In this document: positions 9,569 to 18,442 of the stretch, one piece after another
Layout of the letters: the number at the start of each line of letters is the position of its first letter
Position numbering within the stretch: position 1 is the stretch's first letter
Assembly (NCBI RefSeq): GCF_009659535.1
Contig: NZ_VJZZ01000004.1
Coordinates: 62,001 to 126,000, forward strand
DNA: 64,000 nt
From: Aggregicoccus sp. 17bor-14
GTDB taxonomy: Bacteria > Myxococcota > Myxococcia > Myxococcales > Myxococcaceae
Direction: 5' to 3'
Made by a program: the position numbers and the translations under genes
The notes under the pieces: generated by a model
What the model was told of the DNA's origin: nothing
The model's input: only the letters and a program-made list of their open reading frames with translations
Database searches by the model: none

Positions 9569-10834
9569 GTGGACAAGATCATCGTGAAGGGCGGCGCGCG
9601 GCTGAAGGGCGAGGTGAACGTGTCGGGCGCGAAGAACGCGGCCCTGCCCATCCTCGCCTCGAGCCTGCTCGCGGACGGCACCAGCACCTACCGCAACGTG
9701 CCGGAGCTCGCGGACGTGGCCACCATGCTCAAGCTGCTGCGCATCATGGGCTGCGACACGGAGCGGCTCACGGGCGAGCACATCGACCGCTGCCGCGTGG
9801 GCGTGCACGGCCCCATCACCCCCGAGGCGCCCTACGATCTCGTGAAGACGATGCGCGCGAGCGTGCTGGTGCTCGGGCCCCTCGTCGCCCGCTACGGCCG
9901 CGCGCGCGTGTCCCTGCCGGGCGGCTGCGCCATCGGGGCGCGCCCCATCGATCAGCACCTCAAGGGGCTCAAGGCGCTGGGCGCCGAGATCACCCTCACC
10001 GAGGGCTACGTGGAGGCGCGCGCGGACCGGCTCCGGGGCGGCACGGTCAGCTTCGACGTGATCACCGTCACCGGCACCGAGAACGTGATGATGGCCGCCG
10101 CGCTCGCGAAGGGGCGCAGCGTGCTGGAGAACTGCGCGCGCGAGCCCGAGGTGGAGGAGCTCGCGCGGGTGCTCAACAAGATGGGCGCGCGCATCGAGGG
10201 CGCCGGCACCTCGGTCATCACCATCGAGGGCGTGGACGCGCTCAAGCCCGTGGAGCACGCCATCCTCCCGGACCGCATCGAGGCGGGCACACTCCTGGTC
10301 GCGGCCGCCATCACCGGCGGCGACGTGCTGGTGCGCCACGCCGTGCCCGAGCACCTGGACGCGGTCATCCTCAAGCTGCGCGAGGCCGGCTGCACGCTGA
10401 GCGCCGAGGCGGGCGGGCTGCGCTGCCAGGGCCCCGAGGTCATCCAGAGCGTGGACGTGAAGACCAGCGAGCACCCGGGCTTCCCCACCGACATGCAGGC
10501 CCAGCTCATGGTGCTGATGAGCGTGGCGAGCGGCACCTCGGTCATCAGCGAGAACATCTTCGAGAACCGCTTCATGCACGTGCCGGAGCTGGACCGCATG
10601 GGCGCGGACATCACCATCCGCGGGGCCAACGCCATCGTGAAGGGGGTCAAGCGCCTCTCGGGCGCCCCCGTCATGGCCACCGACCTGCGCGCCAGCGCGA
10701 GCCTCGTGCTCGCGGGGCTGCGCGCCGAGGGTAGGACCGAAGTCCAACGCGTCTATCACCTGGACCGCGGGTACGAGCACCTGGAGCGCAAGCTGCGCGG
10801 CCTGGGCGCGGACATCGAGCGCGTCAAGGCCTAG
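9569..10834 (+). CDS. murA: UDP-N-acetylglucosamine 1-carboxyvinyltransferase
   Basis: MurA transfers enolpyruvate from PEP to UDP-GlcNAc, the first committed step of peptidoglycan synthesis in the cytoplasm. The 421-residue length is normal. The N-terminus '[20 protein letters not shown]' and the loop '[15 protein letters not shown]' (about 115-129) with the PEP-reactive, fosfomycin-target cysteine are clear. The start is a GTG at 9569 preceded by AAGGA that overlaps the prmC stop, with about 9 nt spacing. It is the last gene of the prfA-prmC-murA group. Confidence 0.98.
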   Translation: MDKIIVKGGARLKGEVNVSGAKNAALPILASSLLADGTSTYRNVPELADVATMLKLLRIMGCDTERLTGEHIDRCRVGVHGPITPEAPYDLVKTMRASVLVLGPLVARYGRARVSLPGGCAIGARPIDQHLKGLKALGAEITLTEGYVEARADRLRGGTVSFDVITVTGTENVMMAAALAKGRSVLENCAREPEVEELARVLNKMGARIEGAGTSVITIEGVDALKPVEHAILPDRIEAGTLLVAAAITGGDVLVRHAVPEHLDAVILKLREAGCTLSAEAGGLRCQGPEVIQSVDVKTSEHPGFPTDMQAQLMVLMSVASGTSVISENIFENRFMHVPELDRMGADITIRGANAIVKGVKRLSGAPVMATDLRASASLVLAGLRAEGRTEVQRVYHLDRGYEHLERKLRGLGADIERVKA

Positions 10835-10868
10835 GGCGCACTTTCGCAACATCGACCGGGATGCCGGG

Positions 10869-10898
10869 TTGCATCCTCAAAATAGCGCGCCTTATCAT
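10869..10898 (+). promoter_or_regulatory. Candidate promoter for the zinc-ribbon protein gene
   Basis: TTGCAT (10869-10874) and TATCAT (10893-10898) are 18 bp apart in an AT-richer patch between murA and the next gene. This resembles a housekeeping sigma promoter; transcription would start near 10905. Confidence 0.45.
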
Positions 10899-10949
10899 CC
10901 TCTTCTCACCGGGAGCAGTGCTCCCCCTTTCAGGAGAATGACCCGCCCC

Positions 10950-11339
10950 ATGGATTGCCCCGGTTGCAACGTCGAGATGGCCGATCTCGAAGGGGAGGAG
11001 ATGACGTTGCGGAAGTGTGGAGAGTGCGGAGGCCTCTGGGTCGACGTCGCCGACCTCAACCGCCAGCTGCTCCACGCCAACCTGCCGGGGCTCGAGAGCC
11101 TGGGCGGCAAGGTGGACGCAAACGCACTGACCGGTCAGTGCCCCGAGTGCCAGGTGGACCTGGTGCGCGTGGACGGGGGGGATCGCCAGCACCCCCTGCA
11201 CTACGACACCTGCGAGTCCTGCGGCGGCATGTTCCTCGAGTCCGAGTTCCGCGACGCGAGCGACCAGAAGACCGCGAAGGACGAGATCATCCACTTCTTC
11301 CGCCACTTCAGCGCGAAGAAGAAGTCCGCGGCGCTCTAG
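10950..11339 (+). CDS. Double zinc-ribbon (TFIIB-like) protein
   Basis: This 129-residue protein carries two CxxC...CxxC zinc ribbons of the zf-TFIIB type: C3/C6 with C23/C26 ('KCGECGGLWVD') and C64/C67 with C88/C91 ('CESCGGMFLE'). The 'C..CGG.(W/F)' ends are typical of the family, whose function is unknown; a metal-bound protein or nucleic-acid contact is plausible. The tail is Lys-rich. AGGAG at 10932-10936 sits 13 nt before this ATG and only 1 nt before an in-frame ATG at 10938, so I prefer 10950. Confidence 0.85.
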   Translation: MDCPGCNVEMADLEGEEMTLRKCGECGGLWVDVADLNRQLLHANLPGLESLGGKVDANALTGQCPECQVDLVRVDGGDRQHPLHYDTCESCGGMFLESEFRDASDQKTAKDEIIHFFRHFSAKKKSAAL

Positions 11340-11349
11340 CGTCCGCGCG

Positions 11350-11375
11350 GCAGCCAGCGCTTCAGGGCTGGCTGC
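11350..11375. terminator. Hairpin between convergent genes
   Basis: A perfect 9-bp stem (GCAGCCAGC / GCTGGCTGC) with an 8-nt loop lies just after the zinc-ribbon gene and overlaps the last codons of the convergent gene. There is no T-run, so this would be a weak or Rho-assisted bidirectional terminator. Confidence 0.4.
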
Positions 11376-12273
11376 GGAAGGGCTCCCGGAGGGCCTCGAG
11401 TCCCTCGGGCGCCGTCCCGTCCAGCCGCAGCTGCTCGCCGCCGCCCTCGCGCGCCTCCCGGCGCAGCGCGAGCCGCACCTTGCCCCGCTTGGGGAGCTCC
11501 AGCGTGAGGTGGGTGCCGCTCACCGCGTAGCTGCCCACCACGTTGCGCTTGCCCGCCGCGTCCTCGAAGGGCTCGGCCACGTAGCGGAAGGTGCCGTCGA
11601 AGTAGAACGAGAGGAAGCGGTCCGGGGCGCCGTCGTAGCCGGCGAACCACGTGCCCAGCAGCGGCGCCACGCGCGCGTCCGGCTTGAGCCGCGGCGCGAG
11701 CCAGGGGCCGTTGAGCGCCTTGCCCTGCGAGACGAACACCACGTCCGTCACGCACACCGGGGCCTCGGGGTCCTGCGAGGGGTACTGGTCCAGCACCCAG
11801 AGGGTGAAGCGCGCGCCGCTCAGGGGCGGGTTGAGCTGCACCGTCTGCAGCCCGCGCTGATCCGCCACGCTGAAGCGCCGCGCGCCGTTCGCGCTCTCGA
11901 GCGAGAACTCGCGCGCACGGCTCGTGCCCTGGAAGCTCTTCTCGTCCGCGCCGTTGCCGGTGAAGACGCGCACCTCGTCCAGGGTGACGCTGTCCTTGAA
12001 GCCCACGGTGACGGGCACGTCCAGCGTGTCCGGCCCGGGCGTGCACCAGGCGCTCAGCTCGCGCCCGTCCAGCAGGTTGAGCACGCCGTAGCGCCCGGGC
12101 TTCTCCTCGCGCTGGTAGTAGTCGCGCACCTGCGCGTAGCCCACGCCCGCGGGCGCTCGCACGGCTGCGCTCGGAGCTGCGCTCGGGACGGAGGCCGCCC
12201 GGGGCGGCGCGGCGGCGACGGGCGCCGAGGCGAGGAGCAGGGCCAGGGGGAACGTGGGGAGAGAGGAGGCCAT
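11362..12273 (-). CDS. Secreted protein with NADase-type glycan-binding (discoidin-like) domain
   Basis: This 303-residue protein has an N-terminal signal peptide (hydrophobic to about residue 20, 'LALLLASAPVAAA'). A discoidin-like beta-sandwich follows at about 60-200. Its order 'LSAWCTPG... VTLDEVRVFTGNG... SFQGTSRAREFSLE... LNPPLSGARFTLWVLDQYP... CVTDVVF' matches what I know as the NADase-type glycan-binding domain; the two cysteines may pair. The last 90 residues ('LLGTWFAGYDGAPDRFLSFYFDGTF') look like a lipocalin-like barrel half. No enzymatic domain is seen, so a surface carbohydrate-binding role is an inference. AGGA lies 8 nt before the ATG. Confidence 0.8.
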   Translation of the reverse strand: MASSLPTFPLALLLASAPVAAAPPRAASVPSAAPSAAVRAPAGVGYAQVRDYYQREEKPGRYGVLNLLDGRELSAWCTPGPDTLDVPVTVGFKDSVTLDEVRVFTGNGADEKSFQGTSRAREFSLESANGARRFSVADQRGLQTVQLNPPLSGARFTLWVLDQYPSQDPEAPVCVTDVVFVSQGKALNGPWLAPRLKPDARVAPLLGTWFAGYDGAPDRFLSFYFDGTFRYVAEPFEDAAGKRNVVGSYAVSGTHLTLELPKRGKVRLALRREAREGGGEQLRLDGTAPEGLEALREPFRSQP

Positions 12274-12417
12274 GCGGGCATCCTGGATCACTTTGCCTAC
12301 ACCGCTCCAGTCCCCCACCCCTCGGCCCCCGGCGCAGGATGAAAGCGCGCGGCGCCCTGTTGGCGTCCTTGACACCACGGCACCACCGGAAAGAGTAGGC
12401 GGGTGCCAGGAGGACAC

Positions 12418-14322
12418 GTGACGCGACGTCTGGGCTGGGTGGGGTTGTGCGCGGTGCTGCTCGCCGCCGGCAGTGGCTGCCGCAAGGGCGCGAGCGAGGC
12501 GCCGGACGCGGGCGCTCCGGATGCGGGCCCCGCGGCCCTCAACGAGCAGGAGCCCAACGACCGGCCCGAGCAGGCGCTGAGCATCAGCGGCGACGCCGTG
12601 GTGACGGCGGGCCTCGCGGCGGACCCCTCGCGCGCGGACGAGGACTGGTACCGGCTCGCGCCGGGCAGCCCCCGCGTGGCCGACGTCAGCGTCTCGGGCA
12701 TCCCCGGCAGCGACGTCACGCTCGGCGTCTTCGACCGCGACCGCAACCCGCTGGTCACCGTGAACGGCGGCGGCGAGGGCCAGGGCGAGCACCTGCCCAA
12801 CCTGTACGTGGACGGCGAGCGCTGGGTGCGGGTGGCCGCCGCGCGCAAGGGCGCGGGCGGCGCCTACCGCCTCCAGGTCAGCTTCCGCGCCCCGGGCGAC
12901 GGCGAGGAGCGCGAGCCCAACGACCGCGCCGCGGATGCGACCCCGCTGCTGCTGGGCCAGGCGGTCGCCGCGTACATCGGCCACGCCGCGGACGAGGACT
13001 GGTACCGGCTCGAGCTGCAGCCAGGCGCAGGTGACGCGGGCAGCGGCGAGCCTGCGGCCCCCGCGCCTGCTCCGGCCGAGGCCACGGCGGATGCGGGCGG
13101 TGCGGCCGAGGCCAACGCTCCGCCGGCCCCGGCAGCCCCGGATCCCGACGAGGAGGCGCGCCGCGCCGAGGAGGCCGCGGCGCAGGCGGCCCAGGCGGGC
13201 GGCGCCGCCGCGGTGGTGCTGCCCGGAGCGACGCCCCCTCCCCCGCCCGAGCCCCCCGGCATCGCGCTGCGCATCGACCTGTCCGCCGTGCCCGGCGTGC
13301 GCCCCGAGCTCACCCTGCTCTCGGCCGCCGAGGCGCCGCTCTTCACCACGCGGGGCCAGGAGGGCCAGCCCCTCTCCCTGCGCAACATCGGCGTGCGCGC
13401 GAACGACCAGGTGGTCTACCTGGTGGTGAAGAGCGCCTGGAGCGGCACCGGCAAGGAGGCGAAGCGCGGCGCCAACACCGACACGCCCTACACGCTGAGC
13501 GTCACCCGCGAGCCCGCGGGCGCCAACGCCGAGCTCGAGCCCAACGACGCGCTCGCCAAGGCCACGCCCGTGCAGCTGCCCGGCCCCACTGGCACCGCGT
13601 ACAAGGAGGGCTTCCTCTCGCCCAAGGGCGACGTGGACACCTTCGTGCTGCACACCCAGGAGCCGCTGCGCGTGCGCGCGGAGCTCTCGGGCGTGGAGCG
13701 CCTGGACCTGATGCTCAGCGTCGTGGAGCCGCCGGCCACGGAGGGCGGCAGCGAGACCGTCACGCTGCGCGCCAACGACGGCGCCCTCAAGGAGCCCGAG
13801 CGCCTCAACGACGTCACCTGCCAGGGCGCCTGCTACTTCCGCGTGGAGGGCGCGCCGCGCAAGGTGGAGGGCAAGTGGGTGAAGGACTACGAGAACGCCG
13901 AGGTCCCCTACCGCCTCACCCTCACCGCTGCCCCGGATGATGGCAGCTACGAGCGCGAGCCGAACAACACCCCCGAGCGCGCGACGCCCATCACGATCGG
14001 CAAGCCGCTGCGTGGCACGGTGTTCCCGAAGAAGGACACCGACTTCTACCGCCTCGACCTGAGCGACCGCCCCGTGCGCACCTCGCTCAAGGTGACGCTG
14101 ATCGGCGTGCTCAAGGTGGACGTGGGGCTCTACCTCCACCGCCTCGGCGAGGACGGCAAGCCCCAGCTGGTGCAGACCAGCGACCGCGCCAAGGGCGATG
14201 CGCCCGAGTCCATCCGCTACAGCGCCGAGCCCGGTGTGTACCTGCTCGAGGTGCGCGACTCGAAGAACCGCGAGTCGAACTTCCAGGACCCCTACCAGCT
14301 CAGCGTGGAGGAGGAGGGCTAG
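12418..14322 (+). CDS. Lipoprotein with four pre-peptidase-like beta-sandwich repeats
   Basis: This protein of about 634 residues starts at a GTG 4 nt after a perfect AGGAGG; an earlier in-frame GTG at 12403 lacks a site. A signal sequence ends in 'AAGSGC', a slightly atypical lipobox. Four domains each open with 'EPND/EPNN....A..' (near residues 44, 163, 372 and 512) and contain 'DxDWYRL' or 'DTDFYRLDL', the hallmark of bacterial pre-peptidase C-terminal (PPC) domains. The second is split by an Ala/Pro-rich linker (about 202-285). No protease domain is present. PPC-type domains bind surface or matrix ligands; the exact role is unknown. Confidence 0.82.
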   Translation: MTRRLGWVGLCAVLLAAGSGCRKGASEAPDAGAPDAGPAALNEQEPNDRPEQALSISGDAVVTAGLAADPSRADEDWYRLAPGSPRVADVSVSGIPGSDVTLGVFDRDRNPLVTVNGGGEGQGEHLPNLYVDGERWVRVAAARKGAGGAYRLQVSFRAPGDGEEREPNDRAADATPLLLGQAVAAYIGHAADEDWYRLELQPGAGDAGSGEPAAPAPAPAEATADAGGAAEANAPPAPAAPDPDEEARRAEEAAAQAAQAGGAAAVVLPGATPPPPPEPPGIALRIDLSAVPGVRPELTLLSAAEAPLFTTRGQEGQPLSLRNIGVRANDQVVYLVVKSAWSGTGKEAKRGANTDTPYTLSVTREPAGANAELEPNDALAKATPVQLPGPTGTAYKEGFLSPKGDVDTFVLHTQEPLRVRAELSGVERLDLMLSVVEPPATEGGSETVTLRANDGALKEPERLNDVTCQGACYFRVEGAPRKVEGKWVKDYENAEVPYRLTLTAAPDDGSYEREPNNTPERATPITIGKPLRGTVFPKKDTDFYRLDLSDRPVRTSLKVTLIGVLKVDVGLYLHRLGEDGKPQLVQTSDRAKGDAPESIRYSAEPGVYLLEVRDSKNRESNFQDPYQLSVEEEG

Positions 14323-14337
14323 GCCCCACGCGCCGAG

Positions 14338-14369
14338 AGCCCGTTGCAACTGAGTTGCAACGGGCTTTC
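14338..14369. terminator. Strong hairpin terminator shared by convergent genes
   Basis: A perfect 13-bp stem (AGCCCGTTGCAAC / GTTGCAACGGGCT) with a 3-nt loop is followed by TTTCG on the plus strand. It lies 16 bp after the plus-strand lipoprotein stop and 10 bp before the minus-strand stop, so it can serve both genes. Confidence 0.8.
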
Positions 14370-14376
14370 GCGATGC

Positions 14377-15912
14377 TCAGGGCAGCAGCTGCAGGAAGAG
14401 CAGGCCCCGCTGGCGGAAGGTCTTCCCGTCGAACACCACCGGGTCTTCCAGCCGGCTGTTGAGCACGCCGTACACCACGGACCCATCCGGCTGCGGCGAG
14501 ATGCCGTAGACGAAGAAGGGCGAGCTGAAGCGGGTGTGGTTGCCGATGAGGCGCGACCAGACGTGGGCGCCGTCCTGCGCGGCGTAGCGGCCGAGGTACA
14601 GCTGGCCCTTGGGCTCGTTGCGCGGCGGCGGGACGAAGGTCTCCCCTCCCAGGTCCAGCGTCCCGTCCGAGACCACGGCGAGGGTGAGGTTCCCCTGCGC
14701 GTCGGAGACGAGCTTGGGCTCCACCTCGCGCGAGGAGCCCGCGAAGGCGCGCGCCCAGCGCGGCTCACCCCCGGGCCCCACGGCGAGCAGCAGCGCATCC
14801 AGGCCTCGGGGCGCTGCGACCTCGCGGCCCGCGAACTCGAACCCGCTGCGGCCGTAGTGGCCCGCGAGCGCGACGCCCCCTTCGGGCGTGCGCGCCACGG
14901 CGGTGAGCGCGCCCCGGGGCCCCTCGAGCAGCTGCGTCCAGCGAGGGCTCCCGTCCGCCGCGGCGAGGCTCAGGGCGTAGGGCGCCCCACCCTCGGTGTC
15001 CCAGGTGGAGTCGCCGCGCGGGGCGCCGGGAGGCGCGGCCGTGCCTCCCAGCACGAGGTTGCCGGCAGCGTCCGTGCCCAGCGCCTCCACGGAGACGTCG
15101 CCGCCTGCCGCTACGGCGTGCAGCGAGCGCGACCAGAGGTGCTGGCCCGCGGCATCGAAGCGCGCCGCGAAGAGGTAGGGACTGCGCGAGCCGGGCTCGA
15201 GCACCCCGCCGCCGAGATCCAGCGGGCCCGTGTGACGGCCGGCGAGCACGAGGTGGTCCGAGTCGTCCGCAGCGACGCGGAGCTGGAAGCTGCGCGGCGC
15301 GCCGCTCGGCTCCACGGGCGTGGGGGCGAAGCCGCGCGACCAGAGGTGCTGGCCGTCCGCGGAGAGCACGAGCAGGAAGAAGCCGCCGTCGACCGGAGGC
15401 CGGGGCACCTGCAGCGGACCGCCGCCGAAGTCCGGTGCGCCCGAGTAGTTGCCGGACATCACCACGCGGCCGCTCGCGGAGACCTCCAGGCTCAGCAGGC
15501 GCGCCGTGCGGGGGAAGTCCCGGGACCAGGAGAGCGTGCCGTCCGCGCGGAAGGCCTGCACCCGGTCCACGCGCGAGACGAGCGACCCCGTCTCGCCCGT
15601 GCAGTCGCGGAGGCAGAAGGTCCAGACGACGAAGCTGCCGTCCTTCGCGCCCTCCATCGCCCGCAGGTTCCAGGAGTCGCCCACGTAGCCCTGTTCGCGC
15701 GACCACCCGAGCTGGCCTCCGGTGCTGCCGTCGTCGCCCGGACCCGCGTCCGGCGCGGAGGGCCCCGCGTCCGGGAGGCCGGGGCCGGCGTCAGGAAGGT
15801 CCGGCGAGGGCTGCGGCGTCGGCGGCGCGTCCCCGTCCGAGCCGCCGCACGCGGCCAGCAGCCCCACCAACGCCAGCGCGCCGAGCCTCGTGCCCCAACG
15901 TCCCACGCCCAT
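14377..15912 (-). CDS. Lipoprotein with repeated 'DxGG..W.R' modules
   Basis: This 511-residue protein has a signal peptide and a good lipobox ('LVGLLAACGG'). A 'PDAGP'-rich linker to about residue 75 follows, the spacing tether typical of myxobacterial outer-membrane lipoproteins. The body contains about six repeats of the type 'LDLGGG.L..G...PYLFAARFDAAGQHLWSRS', a pattern seen in bacterial beta-propeller-like proteins (SBBP-like). No catalytic residues are obvious. GGAGGGGG precedes the ATG. Function is unknown; a surface-exposed propeller is the best structural guess. Confidence 0.8.
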   Translation of the reverse strand: MGVGRWGTRLGALALVGLLAACGGSDGDAPPTPQPSPDLPDAGPGLPDAGPSAPDAGPGDDGSTGGQLGWSREQGYVGDSWNLRAMEGAKDGSFVVWTFCLRDCTGETGSLVSRVDRVQAFRADGTLSWSRDFPRTARLLSLEVSASGRVVMSGNYSGAPDFGGGPLQVPRPPVDGGFFLLVLSADGQHLWSRGFAPTPVEPSGAPRSFQLRVAADDSDHLVLAGRHTGPLDLGGGVLEPGSRSPYLFAARFDAAGQHLWSRSLHAVAAGGDVSVEALGTDAAGNLVLGGTAAPPGAPRGDSTWDTEGGAPYALSLAAADGSPRWTQLLEGPRGALTAVARTPEGGVALAGHYGRSGFEFAGREVAAPRGLDALLLAVGPGGEPRWARAFAGSSREVEPKLVSDAQGNLTLAVVSDGTLDLGGETFVPPPRNEPKGQLYLGRYAAQDGAHVWSRLIGNHTRFSSPFFVYGISPQPDGSVVYGVLNSRLEDPVVFDGKTFRQRGLLFLQLLP

Positions 15913-16093
15913 GTCCCCCTCCGAGCAGCAGCCCTGCTCCGAGGGATGCGCACGCCGCCGCGCTCGCGCAGGACGGCCGGACTGCGCCCCGCGCGCTCGC
16001 CTGCACGGTGCGCGGCAGGCAGTCGCCGCGACGTCCGCTGCACACCGGTACGGCGTCGCGCAGTGGACATCGATTCCGCGCGCTCGTTCGGCG

Positions 16094-16122
16094 TTGACAA
16101 GGCAGGGGCTCGCCCCTAGTTT
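16094..16122 (+). promoter_or_regulatory. Promoter of tRNA-Gly
   Basis: TTGACA (16094-16099) and TAGTTT (16117-16122) are separated by exactly 17 bp and end 13 bp before the tRNA 5' end. This is a consensus -35 with a fair -10. Confidence 0.8.
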
Positions 16123-16135
16123 GGCGCCTGCTCAC

Positions 16136-16208
16136 GCGGTGGTAGCTCAGCTGGTAGAGCACGAGCTTCCCAAGCTCGGGGTCGCCGGTTCGAACCCGGT
16201 CCGCCGCT
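16136..16208 (+). tRNA. tRNA-Gly (anticodon CCC)
   Basis: The 73-nt sequence folds as a cloverleaf: acceptor GCGGTGG/CCGCCGC (with one G-T pair), D-arm GCTC/GAGC, anticodon stem CGAGC/GCTCG with loop TTCCCAA, and T-arm with TTCGAAC. The anticodon CCC reads GGG. The discriminator base is T, as usual for bacterial tRNA-Gly. CCA is not encoded. Confidence 0.97.
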
Positions 16209-16213
16209 CTCAA

Positions 16214-16253
16214 AGAAGGCCGGTCCTCCCTGGAGGGCCGGCCTTCTGTCTTT
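16214..16253 (+). terminator. Terminator of tRNA-Gly
   Basis: A long stem (AGAAGGCCGG at 16214-16223 with CCGGCCTTCT at 16238-16247, continued inside by CCTCC/GGAGG) starts 5 bp after the tRNA and is followed by GTCTTTG. Confidence 0.8.
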
Positions 16254-16267
16254 GCGGCCCAGTGCGC

Positions 16268-16287
16268 TTGACTGAACGCACGTTCAG
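16268..16287 (+). promoter_or_regulatory. Palindromic operator overlapping a -35 element
   Basis: CTGAACG-CA-CGTTCAG (16272-16287) is a perfect 7-bp inverted repeat with a 2-bp centre. It overlaps TTGACT (16268-16273), a likely -35 element, 16 bp before the radical SAM start codon. The size and spacing suit a TetR-family repressor site. No regulator gene is adjacent. Confidence 0.5.
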
Positions 16288-16302
16288 CCTCACCCTGGGT
16301 GT

Positions 16303-17337
16303 ATGCGCGCGCGTCCCATCGCCAATCCGCCCAACCCGTGGGCGAGCACGGAGGTGGAGTACCTGGAGGAGATCCCTCCCTCCACGCTCGAGGTCTACGA
16401 GGACCAGAGCCGCGAGGTGCTGGGCAAGAACGACAGCCCGGACGTGGGCTTCACCTGGAGCGTGAACCCGTACCGCGGCTGCCTCCACGCCTGCGCGTAC
16501 TGCTACGCACGCCCCACGCACGAGTACCTGAGCATGGGCGCGGGCACGGACTTCGAGACGAAGCTGGTGGTGAAGCCGCGCGCGCCAGACCTCCTGCGCG
16601 AGGCCTTCGAGCGGCCGCGCTGGCAGGGCGACACGGTCGTGTTCAGCGGCGTCACCGACTGCTACCAGCCGCTCGAGGCCAGCCTGCGGCTCACCCGGCG
16701 CTGCCTCGAGGTGTGCGCCGAGTACCGCAACCCCGTGGGCATCATCACCAAGGCGCCGCTCGTCGAGCGCGACATCGACGTGCTGCAGACGCTCTCGCGC
16801 GAGGCGCGGCTGTGGGTGGGCATCAGCGTGCCCTTCCACAACGCGGAGCTCGCGCGCGCGGTGGAGCCCTACGTCGCCACGCCGAAGCGGCGCCTGCAGA
16901 CCATCGAGCGTCTCGCGGCGGCGGGCATCGCGGTCTCCGTGTCCGTGTCGCCGCTCATCCCCGGGCTCAACGACGAGGACATCGCCCGGGTGCTCTCGGC
17001 CGCGAAGGACGCGGGCGCCACGAGCGCCTTCTACGGGCTCCTGCGGCTGCCGGGCCCGGTGGCCCAGGTCTTCGAGGAGCGGCTGCGCGCGCGCCTCCCC
17101 CTGCGCGCGGACCGCGTGCTGCACCGCATCCGCGAGACGCGCGGCGGCGAGCTCAACGACTCGCGCTTCGGCCACCGCATGCACGGCCAGGGCGTGTACG
17201 CGCGCGCCATCGACGCGCTGTTCAAGACCACGGCGCGCCGCCTGGGGCTGCTGCCCACGGAGATGGGGGACTCCGAGCCGGGGCCGAGCCCCTTCCGCCG
17301 CCCGGTGCGCGAGGGGCCCCAGCTCAGCCTCTTCTGA
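16303..17337 (+). CDS. PA0069-type radical SAM protein
   Basis: This 344-residue protein carries the radical SAM iron-sulfur motif C60-x3-C64-x2-C67 ('CLHACAYCYARP'), preceded by 'NPYRGC' and followed by 'VVFSGVTDCYQPLE'. This is the arrangement of the PA0069/SplB-related family, found widely but without a defined substrate. The C-terminus 'RRPVREGPQLSLF' is also family-typical. A perfect inverted repeat lies directly upstream, suggesting repressor control. No good ribosome site is seen before the ATG, so the exact start is moderately certain. It converges with the diheme cytochrome gene, 10 bp away. Confidence 0.9.
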   Translation: MRARPIANPPNPWASTEVEYLEEIPPSTLEVYEDQSREVLGKNDSPDVGFTWSVNPYRGCLHACAYCYARPTHEYLSMGAGTDFETKLVVKPRAPDLLREAFERPRWQGDTVVFSGVTDCYQPLEASLRLTRRCLEVCAEYRNPVGIITKAPLVERDIDVLQTLSREARLWVGISVPFHNAELARAVEPYVATPKRRLQTIERLAAAGIAVSVSVSPLIPGLNDEDIARVLSAAKDAGATSAFYGLLRLPGPVAQVFEERLRARLPLRADRVLHRIRETRGGELNDSRFGHRMHGQGVYARAIDALFKTTARRLGLLPTEMGDSEPGPSPFRRPVREGPQLSLF

Positions 17338-17347
17338 AGGCCGCCGC

Positions 17348-18442
17348 CTACCTGCAGCTGCCCGGCAGGCCGCGTATCCACGCCTCCACGAGCTGCACGC
17401 CCTCCGCGTGCACCACGCTGCGGCCCAGCTCGGGCATCGCCACCTTGGGGTCCACCGAGCGCAGCCGGTAGCTGAGGATGGACTCCTCGGGCTTGCCGGG
17501 CACCACGTCGAAGTCGTGGCCGCCAGAGCCCGCGCCCGCGGCCACCGGCGGCTTGCAGATGCCCAGGTGCAGGGGGTCCGTCTCGTCGACCGTGAGGTAC
17601 AGGCCGCTGGTGCGCGCGGGGCCGCTGGGGCTGTGGCAGTGGGCGCAGTTGGCCTGCAGGTAGGCGCGGGCGCGCGCCTCCACGCTCTCCCCGGGCGCAT
17701 CCCACGCGGCGAGGCGCGGGGCGGCCTCGGGGGCGGGAGCGCCCTCGAGCAGGCCCACCTGCGTCCAGTGCGCGAGCTGGTTCTCGGCGCCCTGGCCGTA
17801 GTCCAGCGTGCGGTTGAGCTGGCCCGCGGTGGGCCCGAGCAGGTGCATCGGCTGGCCCGCGGCGTCCTCGTGGCACTTCTTGCACTGGGTCTGGTTGGGG
17901 ACCAGGTACTGGGTGCGCTGCGGTGCGCCCGCGGCATCCGTCCAGGCCACGTCCACGATGGCGCCCGCGGGCTCCAGGGTCGCGTCCGTGCCCTCGGCAT
18001 TCCAGAGGTAGGGCAGCCCCACCCAGCCGGCCTCGGTGCGCATCAGGATGCGCGTCTCGACGCGGCGCTGCTGCGCGGCGGGCGCGCGCAGGTCCTGCGC
18101 GAAGGAGAAGGTCTTGGTCACCACGCTGCCCACCGGCAGGTCCATGGGGCCTGCGTCCCGGTAGGCGGCGCGCGTTCCGGGGGGAACCCACACGGTGCGG
18201 TACTTCTGCGCGTAGTCCGAGAACAGCGGCGTGTTGAGCTCGTAGGGCACGCTGCGGCCCAGGGGCTGGAGCACCCCACCGTCATTGCGCACGAGGCACC
18301 ACGCGGAGAGCTTCGGCGGCGGCGTCTGGAGGTAGCCCGCCGCGGGGCCGTCGCAGGCGGGCTGCTCCGGGTCGGACGGAGCGTCGCCCGCGCTGCAGCC
18401 CAGCAGCGCGAGCAGCAGGAGCAGCGCGCTACAGGCCCTCAA
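17348..18442 (-). CDS. SO2930-type diheme cytochrome c lipoprotein
   Basis: I start this gene at TTG 18442 because GGAGG lies exactly 6 nt upstream and the product then begins with a compact lipoprotein signal ('LLLLALLGC', Cys16). The ATG at 18478 would overlap the upstream gene by 50 bp and has no ribosome site. The 364-residue protein holds two heme-binding motifs, CKKCH (about 187-191) and CAHCH (about 266-270), with 'MPELGRS' near the end as a possible Met ligand region. It matches the conserved cytochrome partner (TIGR03806 type) of beta-helix proteins, and that partner is the preceding gene. Role: probably periplasmic or surface electron transfer; the electron donor is unknown. Confidence 0.88.
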   Translation of the reverse strand: MRACSALLLLLALLGCSAGDAPSDPEQPACDGPAAGYLQTPPPKLSAWCLVRNDGGVLQPLGRSVPYELNTPLFSDYAQKYRTVWVPPGTRAAYRDAGPMDLPVGSVVTKTFSFAQDLRAPAAQQRRVETRILMRTEAGWVGLPYLWNAEGTDATLEPAGAIVDVAWTDAAGAPQRTQYLVPNQTQCKKCHEDAAGQPMHLLGPTAGQLNRTLDYGQGAENQLAHWTQVGLLEGAPAPEAAPRLAAWDAPGESVEARARAYLQANCAHCHSPSGPARTSGLYLTVDETDPLHLGICKPPVAAGAGSGGHDFDVVPGKPEESILSYRLRSVDPKVAMPELGRSVVHAEGVQLVEAWIRGLPGSCR

